The notes beneath the pieces were generated by a model. It saw only the letters and a list, made by a program, of their open reading frames with translations, was not told the DNA's origin and did not search any database. The translations under genes and the position numbers were made by a program. From contig RXOD01005704.1 in the NCBI GenBank assembly GCA_005223375.1, forward strand, positions 1 through 12,820: a DNA stretch of 12,820 nucleotides, written 5' to 3'. Source of the DNA: Amoebophrya sp. AT5.2 (Eukaryota; Sar; Dinophyceae; Syndiniales; Amoebophryaceae). Positions 1 through 8,213 of the stretch are shown piece after piece; position 1 is the stretch's first letter; the number at the start of each line of letters is the position of its first letter.

Positions 1-1
1 G

Positions 2-3000
2 AACGTGGTCGAGCACGCGCTTGGGGAAGAAGATGCGAACGGGGCCGAAGAAGAAGATGCGGTCTCCTCGTCGCAGGAGGATCCTGATCGCGGACCTTCA
101 TCTTCCCCCGTAGTACCGGCAAAGCCAACCGCGCCGCAGACGCTGGAGGAGAGGATCAGGTACGCGATCTACCTGCAAAACCTGGCGGAGGCGTCGCACT
201 TCGGGCTGGCCCTGTTCATGTTGGCGCGCGTGATGGAGCAGCACGAAAACTACATCTGGCAAGTGTGGGGCACGGTCGCGCGCGCGAGCACAGCCATCCC
301 GATGACGGCGGGAATGAAGGAGGAGGGGAGCTTCAGCAGGATGTGCGCGCCCAAATTTCTTCTTCTGCTGAACCTGCTGATCGAAAAGGCGTTTCGGGAC
401 CCGAGAGAAGACCTGAAAGCGATGCTAGGCGAAGGAGTCCGATGTTGGGGGGGTTGCTGGGGCGATGCCGAGCGAGACCGATGGATCGAGGCGAGGAAAA
501 AACCTATTTATGGGGGGGGGTTTTGTCTTCCGGAGTGCTGTGACACAGTTTATAGGTTTCTTGGGTCATCGGATGCTCGTATAGTAGCGGCTGAAGAGCG
601 GGATGGCTGCTGCCGATTTGTCGGTTCGGTAGAGCGCCAGGTCTGGTACATAGGCGATGGGTGTGCGGTTACACTGTTAGGACAGAATAGTAGAGCGAAA
701 GCGAAACCTTTCCCCGGCACTTCGCCTCTTAATGCACAACTCTGATCAACTGGTTCGACATGCTTGTGGCTGAATCGGGCACCGTCGTGATGAGCAACTA
801 CAAAAACGCGCAGGACGTCTTCCTTATGGCCGCCGTCCTCCGCGCCACGCACCGCGTGCTCAAGGCAAGTATTAATTTGTTATTCCACATTACCGATTTT
901 TGTTCGGGAATCGGAATCGGATCAGTTTTTGCTTCGCTGCGATGCTGGTGAGGTCGCTGTCTGGCGCTCGAGACAAGTTGTTGAGAAGCAGCAGACGTTA
1001 TCAGAGCACCGTGATCGTGACCAGGTCCAGTTCGTCCTTTACGAGCAGTACCACGGCGCGGAGTGGTTTCAGGAGAACCTGCTTGCTCGGAACAACGGCC
1101 GTCTCCAGGACAGCGGCGCCGCGGGCAGCAAGACTCGCCCCCAGGCCTCGCTCTCCAACCCGGTGGTGAAGAACAAGCTGCAGGCCGGAAACCTGACCTC
1201 GTTTTTCGTGGACTCCGTCCTGGAGCTGGTGCTGCACGACAGCTCCCACGCCCACCACCCCGTGTACGCGTTGGACCACACCGCGACGCGGTCGCACTCG
1301 CTGAACTGGGTCAAATTCCTCTGCAGCTTCCCGGAACGCTTCGCGCGGATGCTCCTGGGTGTGACCGAAAAAACGGAGCTGCGACACGACTTCGTGCAGA
1401 GCTCGCTGCTGGGCCCGAGCCGGACGATGGGTTTAGTGGACGAAAGCGAGCGAGAGCAGGCGCTGGCAGACGAGGAATTCGCGCAGGCGCCGCAACGGCG
1501 GCGGCGGAGGAGAAAGCACCTAGATCGTGTGATGGATCGGATCGGACGGGAGATGGATGTTCATCATCTCGTCGGGGGAGATGTTGGGTCGATGGGTGAA
1601 GCAAGTGGAGGCGCGGGACGACCGCAAGTGCAGGACGAAAGAGGAGCAGCGCGTAGGGAAGGCGAGCAGGAAGAAGAACAAGGGGGAGAGGAGCTTGGCG
1701 TGACGGTGAAGCACGTAGCCAGCACGCGGAGTCTGGACTTCTGGGACTCGAATGGTGGAGGAACTACGAACATAATCTTCCACCCACTTTATGTGCTTGC
1801 CATGCTCATCCGCGCGGAAAACGAGTTTGGAATCTTCCCCGTGGCGGTGGACCGGGCTCTGTCGTTGCTGGAGTGGGTGTTCGAGAGAAAGAGCGACACT
1901 GGCGGAAACACGGCTGCGATGGGCGGAAACATAGGGGAGCCGCTGCTCGTGTTCGAAAAGCGCGCCGCCGATAGTCCTGACCACGGGAAGACGTCGAGTG
2001 TCCAGAACAGTGCAAGTTCTTTATTCGTCGTCACGACAGAAGAGCTGGAAGCGGACGTGTTTGAGGGTAGTGGCCGCAGCAGCGAGACAAAAACGCCCGC
2101 CTCCCGTGTAGCTCCGTCGCCAGCTTCTGCCAGAGATGCGCAGGTGGAGGCGCACAGCGCAGGAGACGGCGGGCCGAGCCGCCTCGAGATGGTGGAAGAC
2201 GAGCTCACCAAGGCGCGGAACTCCGCGAATCGCGACCCGCCTATGTGCGGCTACCTTTCTTCAACTACTACAACAGATACTGACACTGCTTGCCGCGAGC
2301 CCCACAGCTACCGCGAAGTGCGGCGGCAGCTCCGCAGAATGAAAAGCATAAACGAGCAGGCGATCCGGGCGGAGTACCGCGGGCTGTGGGGGTACACGTA
2401 CACCGCGCTGGCGAGCGCGGTGAAGCGCGGGAAGCAGCGCCTTGAGACGGCGCTGGTCCTCGCGGCTCGGTACTTTCTTGCAGGAAAGGTGGAGCAGTTC
2501 TGGGAACACGCAGCCGAGATGGGGAGCAAGCACAATCGATTGGGGACTTCCGGGACGAGTGCTGCGGGGAACAGGGACGATGCCGATGCGAGTAGCGGTA
2601 GCCCGCACGCGTACAAGTACAGGCTCCTGAACGCAGGCGCCCTCTGCACGTCGCCCGTAGCAGATGCCGCCGAAGACCTGGTGAACCGGTACGCTGGGGG
2701 CGATGCCGAGGCCGCGGAGGACGAGCGGGCGGAATGGCAGAATCCGCGGCGCCGGGACGCGCGCGAAGACTGGGACGGGTTGTTGCGCTCTCTCGTGGAA
2801 AAGCTTCGAACGGCGCGAGGGCCCAGTGCGGACGTGGAATTCTCGGACGCGGCGCGGCAGCGCGTCGATGGGATCTTCTACTCTGCTTCTTCTACTCTGG
2901 GGGAGAAACAGGCTTCCGAAGGGCAGCTGCGTTCGCTCCTCGACCGCCGGCCCCTGCCCGTGCTGAGCGCGAAGCACCTCGCAACCTCTGCGATCACCCA

Positions 3001-4594
3001 GAACGCTGCCGTGGCTGCAGAAAGTCCTCGACAAATAGTACCCTCGGCGAATAGCCACCCCATCATCCGCACCGCCACGCGCACCCACTTCGGCTCCATT
3101 TTCGGGGTGCGCGAGAACCACCGGCTGTGGGCTGCCGAAAACCCCTACGACCTGTGGACGGACTTCGCCGACGAGTTCTACCTCGCCAGTCCGCTCTTCG
3201 ACTACGCGGAGGACCACAAGGACACGGTCCTCGAGCGCATCTTCGAGACGATTGGAATAGCCGGTAGTTCTTGTGAACAGGGCTCGCAAGAAAGTTCTTG
3301 TACTAGTGGGGAAAGCTCCTCCTTCAAAGGCAAAGCTCCGCTGTTCGTGGAGATCGGTACGGGGCTGGGTTCGGAGTGCAACTCGCGGTACTTCCGCGCG
3401 CTACGGGGGTGGGACGCGGTCACCTTCGACGCCACGGCGGAGCTGGACCTGATCGGCCTGCACGCGCAGCTCATCTCGCCGGAGAACATCAACGAGATTT
3501 TCGGAAAAACGATTTTAGGAGAACTGATATTAAATCGGGCGCTGCCTACAACTTCTAAGGCTTCTAAAACCACGACCACCCTCGACGTGCTTTCGATCGA
3601 CGTGGACTCCTTCGACTTCCACCTGCTGCGCAGCGTGTTAATCAAAGGGAAGTTTTTGCCGCGCGTGATCGTCGTCGAGCACACGGCGAGCGTGACCGGC
3701 GCGGGCGGCGAGCAGTGGTTCTCGCGGTACTTCAACAGCACGAAGACCTCCCGCGTGGACAGGCGGCGCGACGGCTACGGCCGCGGGCTGTACCAGTACT
3801 GGAAGCACTACTCCGCGAGCGTGAGCGCCTTCGTCGCCCTGGGGCAAGCGTTCCGCTACGACCTGGTGTACTTCTGCGACACAGACCTAGTGTTCGTGCA
3901 CCGCGACTCGCACTTTGAAGCGCTGGAGCTGCGAGAAGAGAAGCCCCCCGAAGGCGAAGCGGAAGCGGAAGCCCTTACAGAAAACGAACAAGCTGTAGGT
4001 GAACGTCAAGGACAGGGAGGTGAACAAGGCGAGGTAAGGAAAAACACACGCAGGAAGACGAAGAACGTGTTCGGCAAGGGCCGAACGGGCGTGCACGGCA
4101 TCGCACACGTGTGGCAGGACGAGAACGACCCGACGGTGCTGTGGGAGCGCTACGTATCGCCGGCTGTCCGGCGGGGGGATGAACATGAAAAAGAAGTACA
4201 ACTGGAAAAGCGCGCAGATGAGGTTAGAGACAAACGCCGGTCGTTTGGCCCAAACCGGGCGAGCCAGCTCCCCGCGATCGGGTCGCTCTCGTACGACGTG
4301 CGCGGGGCGGTGGGGGTGCGGGACGGGCGGCGCGTCCGGTTTCTGGGGATCAACCGCCCGCTGCGGTTGTGCGAGCTGTACCAGAAGAGCACGCGGTCGG
4401 TGGCGCGCCACCGGCTGTACCGGGCAGACGAGCACTACTGCGTCCCGAAGTTCCGCGACGCCCTGGGCACCACCAGCAAGTACTCGATCGAGGAAATCCG
4501 GCAAAACTACTGGCCGGTGGCGAGGTCTGGTGATGATGGGGGGGAGGTCGCGTTCACCGCGGAAGAACTCCGCGACCCGGAGATCAGGATCTGA
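2..4594 (+). CDS. Large multi-domain protein with C-terminal FkbM-like methyltransferase domain (5' partial)
   Basis: Seen: three in-frame pieces, 2-415, 745-864 and 953-4594 (TGA 4592-4594), join with no partial codons into 1391 residues. The frame is open at the window start, so the true N-terminus is missing. Residues 1-40 are acidic and Ser/Pro-rich. Exon junctions read DPREDL|INWFDML and HRVLK|VAVWR. The middle has long charged, probably disordered linkers, including an Arg6 run near 1495-1515. About residues 970-1170 (3330-3920) hold VEIGTGLGSE, a Rossmann SAM-binding motif I, then a FDA acidic strand end, LSIDVDSFD and RVIVVEH. This order matches the FkbM-type SAM-dependent methyltransferase fold common in protist proteins. 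Substrate and location are unknown; no signal peptide can be judged because the start is absent. The C-terminal 220 residues contain a Glu/Gln-rich insert and a conserved-looking tail. In-frame unspliced introns inside the large exon cannot be excluded. That it is one gene is likely; the methyltransferase call is moderate. Confidence 0.7.
416..744 (+). other. Non-canonical intron, introner-like (no GT/GC...AG)
   Basis: Frame 1 reads well to DPREDL (codon 413-415) and the next good frame starts at ATC (745). In that frame there is a stop at 730-732, and no AG lies between it and the coding stretch. CTGA occurs at 413-416 and again at 742-745, so any cut inside the repeat gives the same mRNA and the same phase. 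The 8-mer AGGCGAAG (427-434) is perfectly inverted at 720-727. No GT-AG or GC-AG pair joins the two frames. Length is about 329 nt and it contains a nine-base G run near 513-522. Confidence 0.55.
865..952 (+). other. GC-AG intron
   Basis: The exon ends CTCAAG at 864 and is followed by GCAAGT, the classic GC-type donor. The acceptor GTGAG|G at 951-952 restores the frame in phase 0 (88 nt), and the G after AG fits dinoflagellate-type acceptors. Alternative in-frame acceptors end at 991 and 994 (GCAGCAG). Confidence 0.5.
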
Positions 4595-4617
4595 GTCGCG
4601 GCACAAAAAGAACGCGC

Positions 4618-4640
4618 GCGCGTGTAAAAACAACACGCGC
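4618..4640 (+). repeat. 8-bp perfect hairpin just after the methyltransferase stop
   Basis: GCGCGTGT (4618-4625) pairs perfectly with ACACGCGC (4633-4640) across a 7-nt A-rich loop, 23 bases after the stop codon. It would lie in the 3' UTR; a role in 3'-end formation is only a possibility. Confidence 0.5.
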
Positions 4641-4937
4641 TTGGTTTTCGCGTATTTACTGAACCTGATTCTTGATGAGAACTTTCTGTTCGGATCCCAC
4701 AGCGTCTCCGGCGAGAACGGCATGCGGAACGCTGGATCAGAAAAGCAGGTCTATCGGTTGTTCGTTTCGGCAGCGACTGCTGCCATCAACTTCGTGCTTT
4801 CGAGTTCTCGGCCCGATGATTCGATGCAGCTCTTCGCTTTGCTCATTGATCGAGCACAATCGATCGGGAGTCGGTGATCATGGGAGGTGTCTTTGTTTCT
4901 CTTCATTTATATCGCAAAGTAGTTTCTTCATCGAAGA

Positions 4938-5075
4938 ATGCTTCGTTTTTCTCTTCGTAAGTACTACGGCGTGGGAGGCGACTCCTTCTCAACCCTGTGG
5001 TGCTGGTCGTGTCCCTGCGGCGGCGAGGCTCCCGCGGAGCCGTCTTTGAGGTGCTGGCCGTGCCCTATCTGTTGA
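4938..5075 (+). CDS. Possible Cys-rich micro-protein (45 aa)
   Basis: ATG 4938 to TGA 5073-5075 encodes 45 residues. The C-terminal half has two similar Cys/Trp/Pro clusters, WCWSCPC and RCWPCPIC, giving CxxCxC and CxxCxxC spacing that could bind zinc. The two clusters come from a DNA direct repeat (5000-5016 and 5051-5067, 14 of the first 16 bases equal). The frame is short, has no known family, and a GTAAGTA donor-like site overlaps it, so it may be chance or part of a larger spliced exon. Confidence 0.22.
   Translation: MLRFSLRKYYGVGGDSFSTLWCWSCPCGGEAPAEPSLRCWPCPIC
5000..5067 (+). repeat. Short direct repeat pair (17 nt)
   Basis: GTGCTGGTCGTGTCCCT at 5000-5016 recurs as GTGCTGGCCGTGCCCTA at 5051-5067, with three differences, two of them T/C transitions. 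Confidence 0.5.
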
Positions 5076-5525
5076 TCTTTAGCGTAAGGTGCGCCAGTTT
5101 CGGAGACCGCAAGTACCCCCCTGACATACACCCCGAATAGGGTAAATCATTGATCAACTTCCAGACCCAACCATCTCAGAAACCGTGCATGAATTGCAAT
5201 CGCGCGGAAGTATGTTGACAATTGGAAATTGAAAACGTCCAGGAGGGTTGGATTGAAAGAGCCGAGTTTGCGCTTTTCTTGAGATCTACCACGAGCACTC
5301 TTGCGCTCTGCTTTTTTTACTCGGGTGTTCGCGTGCCGGTCTTTCTTAGGACTGGCAGTTGGAGTTGCTGGGGGTAGTGCTGAAGCGAGAGAAGGAAAAT
5401 CGAATGGCTCGAGACTGTTTATTCAATTTGTTTCGCACGTACCACCTCGCACGAGAGAGCGCTTTTTTGCGCAGTTTTTCAAATTGAGAGTCGACGCACG
5501 ATTTTCGTTTTCGTTCTTTGGGGGA

Positions 5526-5593
5526 GTAGATGCGCCGCTGCGAGGATTCATATAGCATCGTAGTGAGATGAGTCCTCGCGGCGGCACATCTAC
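5526..5593. repeat. Long foldback hairpin (21 + 5 bp stem, 16-nt loop)
   Basis: The 21 bases 5526-5546 pair with 5573-5593: 19 Watson-Crick pairs, one T-G wobble (5539/5580) and one C-A mismatch (5533/5586). The stem continues through a T-G wobble (5547/5572) and TCAT/ATGA (5548-5551/5568-5571), leaving a 16-nt loop. It sits about 200 bases upstream of the membrane-protein ATG. It could be a tiny MITE-like foldback, a structured 5' transcript element or a small-RNA precursor. Confidence 0.65.
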
Positions 5594-5789
5594 TGACTCC
5601 TCCCTAGTGAGATACTCAAACTTTGATGCACAGAAGACCTCGCGTTTTATGGAATCGAAAAACTGCTGCGCATCCCCAGAGAAAGAAACCGCGGACGCCC
5701 GTCCAACATTTAGCTCTCAGTAGTAAGTAGAAAACATAAACAGCGAGAGCAGTAGCAGAAGAGGAAACCCGGAAATATAGCCAATCATC

Positions 5790-6769
5790 ATGAATAGCCA
5801 GGCGAGCAAGGACTCGGACTCTGCGCCGCTCATCGCGAGTCCGGAGCGGAGGCCCTCTGGTGCGGACGCCTCTGCTGCGGACGGCTACCACAACGATGCG
5901 TCGAGCCCTGCGTACGGATCTGACAGCTTCCACTCTCCGCAGCCTCTGCTGTCGCCGCACCCGGACGCGCACCAACAAGGAGCGCCGACTCCCGTCACTT
6001 CCGCCGCGTACTTCCCGCCTAGCTACGGATCCGGCGGCAACGCGCCGCAGCTGCCGGCACCCCCGCCCACGTGGGGGCAGAAGATGTATTGGTTTTCGCC
6101 ATACGAGCCAACATATAAAAAAATATGATTGTAACAGTTATGGTTAAAAATGTTTTCTCTACTGGTAGAAGTGGCACGCATGCTCGCATCAGGATGAATC
6201 GATTACACATCGGACATCGATACAGGGCCGCGGCCCGGACGACGGTTGTGGAGCAGGGCGACAAGACGTGGCTGTGGAGCGTTCTCACCGCCGGCGTGGT
6301 CGTCCCCACGCTGTTGTACCGCGTGTGCACCGGCGTGCTCTGCCCCGGCGAGCAGACTTTAATGGCGTGGCTGGTTGCTGGCGTGAGCGGTAGTCCGGTT
6401 GTCTCGAGCTGGATTCCGGCGGTGTCGAAGTTGTGTGCCCTCCACCTGACGTCGTGCACCTTTGTCGCGCTCCTCTCCCTGTTGACCCTGCTCTGGCTGT
6501 TGCTCGGGACGGCTTTGCTGCTCCAGAGCCCGATGCCGAGCTGTGAGAGCGGTACCACGATGGCGCTCACCCTGGCGGTCGCGGTACTGCACTGGGTCGG
6601 GTGGACGATTCACTTCGTGATCCGAAGGATTTTAGTGGGCGCGGCGAATCTTTTTGTGCGGTTCCTGGTGGGCCTGTTCCGCTGCTGCGGTTTGGACTTG
6701 GGCGCGCTGTGCGGTCGGAGGGAAGGCAAAGGCGCGCCGGCCTGGAGTGTAGAGAGACCGGAATTGTAG
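5790..6769 (+). CDS. Multi-pass membrane protein with disordered N-terminus
   Basis: Two exons, 5790-6085 and 6226-6769 (TAG 6767-6769), give 279 residues; the split codon AT|G encodes M99. Residues 1-95 are Ser/Pro/Ala-rich, begin MNSQASKDSDSAPLIASPE and have no signal peptide, so they look like a cytosolic disordered tail. Hydrophobic segments follow at about 113-132, 145-165, 176-198, 211-231 and 234-255, i.e. four or five membrane spans. The third is the strongest (CTFVALLSLLTLLWLLL). A CC pair (FRCCGL, 251-256) near the last span could be palmitoylated. The C-terminus is short and basic. I do not recognise the family; a small channel, scaffold or tetraspan protein are all possible. If intron 6086-6225 is wrong, 5790-6128 and 6125-6769 would be two overlapping frames, which is less likely. 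An in-frame donor alternative is GT at 6092. Confidence 0.6.
6086..6225 (+). other. GT-AG intron with terminal inverted repeat
   Basis: Donor GAT|GTATTG and acceptor TACAG|G join in phase 2 and remove the stop at 6126-6128 (140 nt). Bases 6085-6098 match the reverse complement of 6211-6224 at 10 of 14 positions, starting with five identical bases (TGTAT) at the very edge of the intron. The inside is A/T-rich (run of seven A). Confidence 0.5.
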
Positions 6770-6798
6770 TCTAGCTACTCATATAGAGAGAACAACGA

Positions 6799-6819
6799 GG
6801 GGCTGGGGAGGGGGTGGGG
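6799..6819 (+). other. G-quadruplex motif in 3' flank
   Basis: Four G runs of 4, 4, 5 and 4 with loops CT, A and T: a textbook intramolecular quadruplex pattern with very short loops, starting 30 bases after the membrane-protein stop on the sense strand. It would be in the 3' UTR or just beyond and could affect 3'-end formation or mRNA stability. Confidence 0.7.
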
Positions 6820-6975
6820 CGACTTTTATTTACTTATATATCACCTACGATTTTGTATCTATGGAGTTATGGAGTCTGATGACCGGGCGTAGAAGGCTAA
6901 GTTCTGCGAAGTGCTAGCTGGGCGTGGCACCGCGGGCCGCGAAGAGAGGACGCAAAAAAGAGGTCGCGTCAGCCG

Positions 6976-7377
6976 ATGTGGGCGCGAGAAAAAACGTGGA
7001 TGAAGCAACAATGCGGGAGCTGCTCTTGGCTCTCGATGAGACTTAGGAAATACTTGAGGAAGCGCGCAAAACAAATTGACGACCGATTGAATTTTGCTTG
7101 GCAATGTGCTGTTGATCGTGATCTTGACAACAGCGTGATTTCTTTGAATGAACTATTTTATTTACTCGAAAGAATTACTGTTACCAACCGAAATCCGAAT
7201 GAACAGCTTCAAGAAATCAATATCCCTTATCAGAAGTCTTCCACCAATCCGGCTGAATCAATTTGCTTAAAAAGCAGAGCCGTGCAGCGTCTTGGATACA
7301 CGCAATGTTTTAGAACTTTTTTTCCTGAACCGCGTGTAAAATCAACCTCGCTCGGCGAAGGCAAAGGCAAAAACTAA
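6976..7377 (+). CDS. Hypothetical AT-rich open frame (133 aa)
   Basis: ATG 6976 to TAA 7375-7377; the frame is open back to 6901. From about 7050 it reads like a soluble helical protein (KQIDDRLNFAWQCAVDRDL, ELFYLLERITV) with codon third positions much richer in A/T than in the flanking genes. The first 22 codons overlap a different frame that looks equally coding, so the true start or a splice junction probably lies near 7044-7070. No domain is recognised. It could be an exon, a transferred or decayed gene, or chance. Confidence 0.3.
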   Translation: MWAREKTWMKQQCGSCSWLSMRLRKYLRKRAKQIDDRLNFAWQCAVDRDLDNSVISLNELFYLLERITVTNRNPNEQLQEINIPYQKSSTNPAESICLKSRAVQRLGYTQCFRTFFPEPRVKSTSLGEGKGKN

Positions 7378-7403
7378 AGACGCAACGGTAGGAAGCAACT
7401 AAA

Positions 7404-8051
7404 TTAATTGCACGCACCACCTGCTCCTCCACTGTTCGAGAAGGTCGCCGTGTCCGCTCTCTTTGCATCGGATGTACTTTCACTAATCTCTGGCTTCGGT
7501 ACGACCGTGCTGACGTGCATGGATGAGTATTCTATGCTATTGCGATCGGTCCTGCCCATCTCGCTTTCTCGTGGCGCTGTACCAGTGGACGCAACTACTC
7601 CGTATTCGTGTGCCTCTGACTCCGTCTGTACCGTCGGAATGCGAATTCCTAATCGTATGTCGCATGCACTTTCGGAGACGCAAAAACATGCCACACCTTG
7701 ACTTCGTCGTGGCTCCGTGAAACACCGTCTTCTTCGAAGTATAAATAGATCTTCCACGACGACCCGCCGATGCCCAATCCCATAATACCCAGGCGTGAGC
7801 GGGTGTGCGGGCCCTGTAACGAAATACGACCCAAATAAGCTTTTGTATTCTGTAGATTTGAGTAGAAGTATGTTGAGAACGTAGTCTACCGATCCAGCAT
7901 TGTGAAGCTGGTTCGTCGATGTAGATATGTCCGTTCCCGTGTAATCATAGTCATAGATTGCTACGTTTGTATTAGCCTTAACGACAAGCTCCCTGCGCCC
8001 GACCGCCGCTTTGTCGGAAATATGGTGGGATGCTTTGCCTTCGCGAGAGGA
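7404..8051 (-). CDS. Unrecognised minus-strand exon or decayed gene
   Basis: Minus-strand frame open from 8051 down to a stop at 7404-7406, about 215 sense codons with no ATG in the folded-looking part. The stretch 8015-7770 is strongly protein-like: it includes RRELVVKANTNVAIYDYDY, NAGSVDYVLNILL and GPAHPLTPGYYGIG. Near 7770 a second frame (+1) also becomes protein-like (SSWKIYLYFEEDG ... KVWHVFASPKVHATYD, stop 7649), while the first frame continues as a Ser/Thr/Glu-rich tail to 7404. Upstream, an ATG at 8132 lies in the same frame with 26 codons before an in-frame TAA at 8052-8054. Either this is an internal/last exon with acceptor near 8040-8055, or a pseudogene with one stop and one frameshift. 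I do not recognise the family. Confidence 0.42.
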   Translation of the reverse strand, partial: SSREGKASHHISDKAAVGRRELVVKANTNVAIYDYDYTGTDISTSTNQLHNAGSVDYVLNILLLKSTEYKSLFGSYFVTGPAHPLTPGYYGIGHRRVVVEDLFILRRRRCFTEPRRSQGVACFCVSESACDIRLGIRIPTVQTESEAHEYGVVASTGTAPRESEMGRTDRNSIEYSSMHVSTVVPKPEISESTSDAKRADTATFSNSGGAGGACN

Positions 8052-8213
8052 TTACATTAACCGCAGCTCTATTCCCCTGGCGAGTCTAGCACTAGCTTGT
8101 CTCAGATATATAAGGCCACAGGGCAAGAACATCCAGGGGGGTCACACAAGCAACAACTTACAACTGTAATATAGGAGGTTCTTGAATTCCTATTCCACCG
8201 CCATCGCTGCGGG
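8052..8213. promoter_or_regulatory. Short region upstream of the kinase, possibly divergent promoter
   Basis: About 160 bp separate the minus-strand frame from the kinase ATG. It contains TATATAAGG at 8107-8115 and AG dinucleotides (for example 8176-8177) that could serve as trans-splice acceptors if this lineage adds a spliced leader. No element is demonstrated. Confidence 0.25.

Larger units (their letters stand above)
4595..5789. other. Intergenic stretch, about 1.2 kb
   Basis: No gene with recognisable homology is visible on either strand. It holds the 4618-4640 hairpin, a short Cys-rich open frame (4938-5075) with an internal direct repeat, a GTAAGTA donor-like heptamer at 4957-4963, and the long foldback at 5526-5593. 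Several frames run 60-120 codons here but lack protein-like composition. Confidence 0.5.
6770..7403. other. Gene-poor stretch with competing open frames
   Basis: After the G-quadruplex motif there is an A/T-rich patch, then an ATG at 6861 whose frame meets TAG at 6915 and resumes as a protein-like stretch at 6918-7043 (ending MRELLLALDET, TAG 7044-7046). A second frame (6976-7377, listed separately) takes over. No family is recognised. It may hold exons of a spliced gene or old coding relics. Confidence 0.35.

Noticed and set aside
2261..3289. Minus-strand open frame (342 codons) inside the methyltransferase gene
   Set aside because: Antisense shadow of a GC-rich exon; the plus frame is continuous over 3.6 kb and carries the recognisable domain.
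3887..4723. Minus-strand open frame (278 codons) over the methyltransferase 3' end
   Set aside because: Shadow frame with Arg/Pro-rich low-information sequence; no motif.
4179..4877. Plus-strand open frame continuing past the methyltransferase stop
   Set aside because: The first 410 bases are an out-of-frame shadow. The tail 4640-4877 is mildly protein-like but has no start, motif or supported junction.
5301..5555. 84-codon plus-strand frame ending in the foldback
   Set aside because: Composition near random, no in-frame motif, and it overlaps an equally open minus frame (5346-5558).
7408..7701. 97-codon plus-strand frame opposite the minus-strand candidate
   Set aside because: Starts at TTG, no motif; the minus strand is better supported over the adjoining 8051-7770.
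8107..8115. TATATAAGG as a TATA box for the kinase
   Set aside because: The position is plausible but dinoflagellate-type promoters often lack TATA boxes, and similar TATATA words occur inside an intron (8894) and after a gene (6835).
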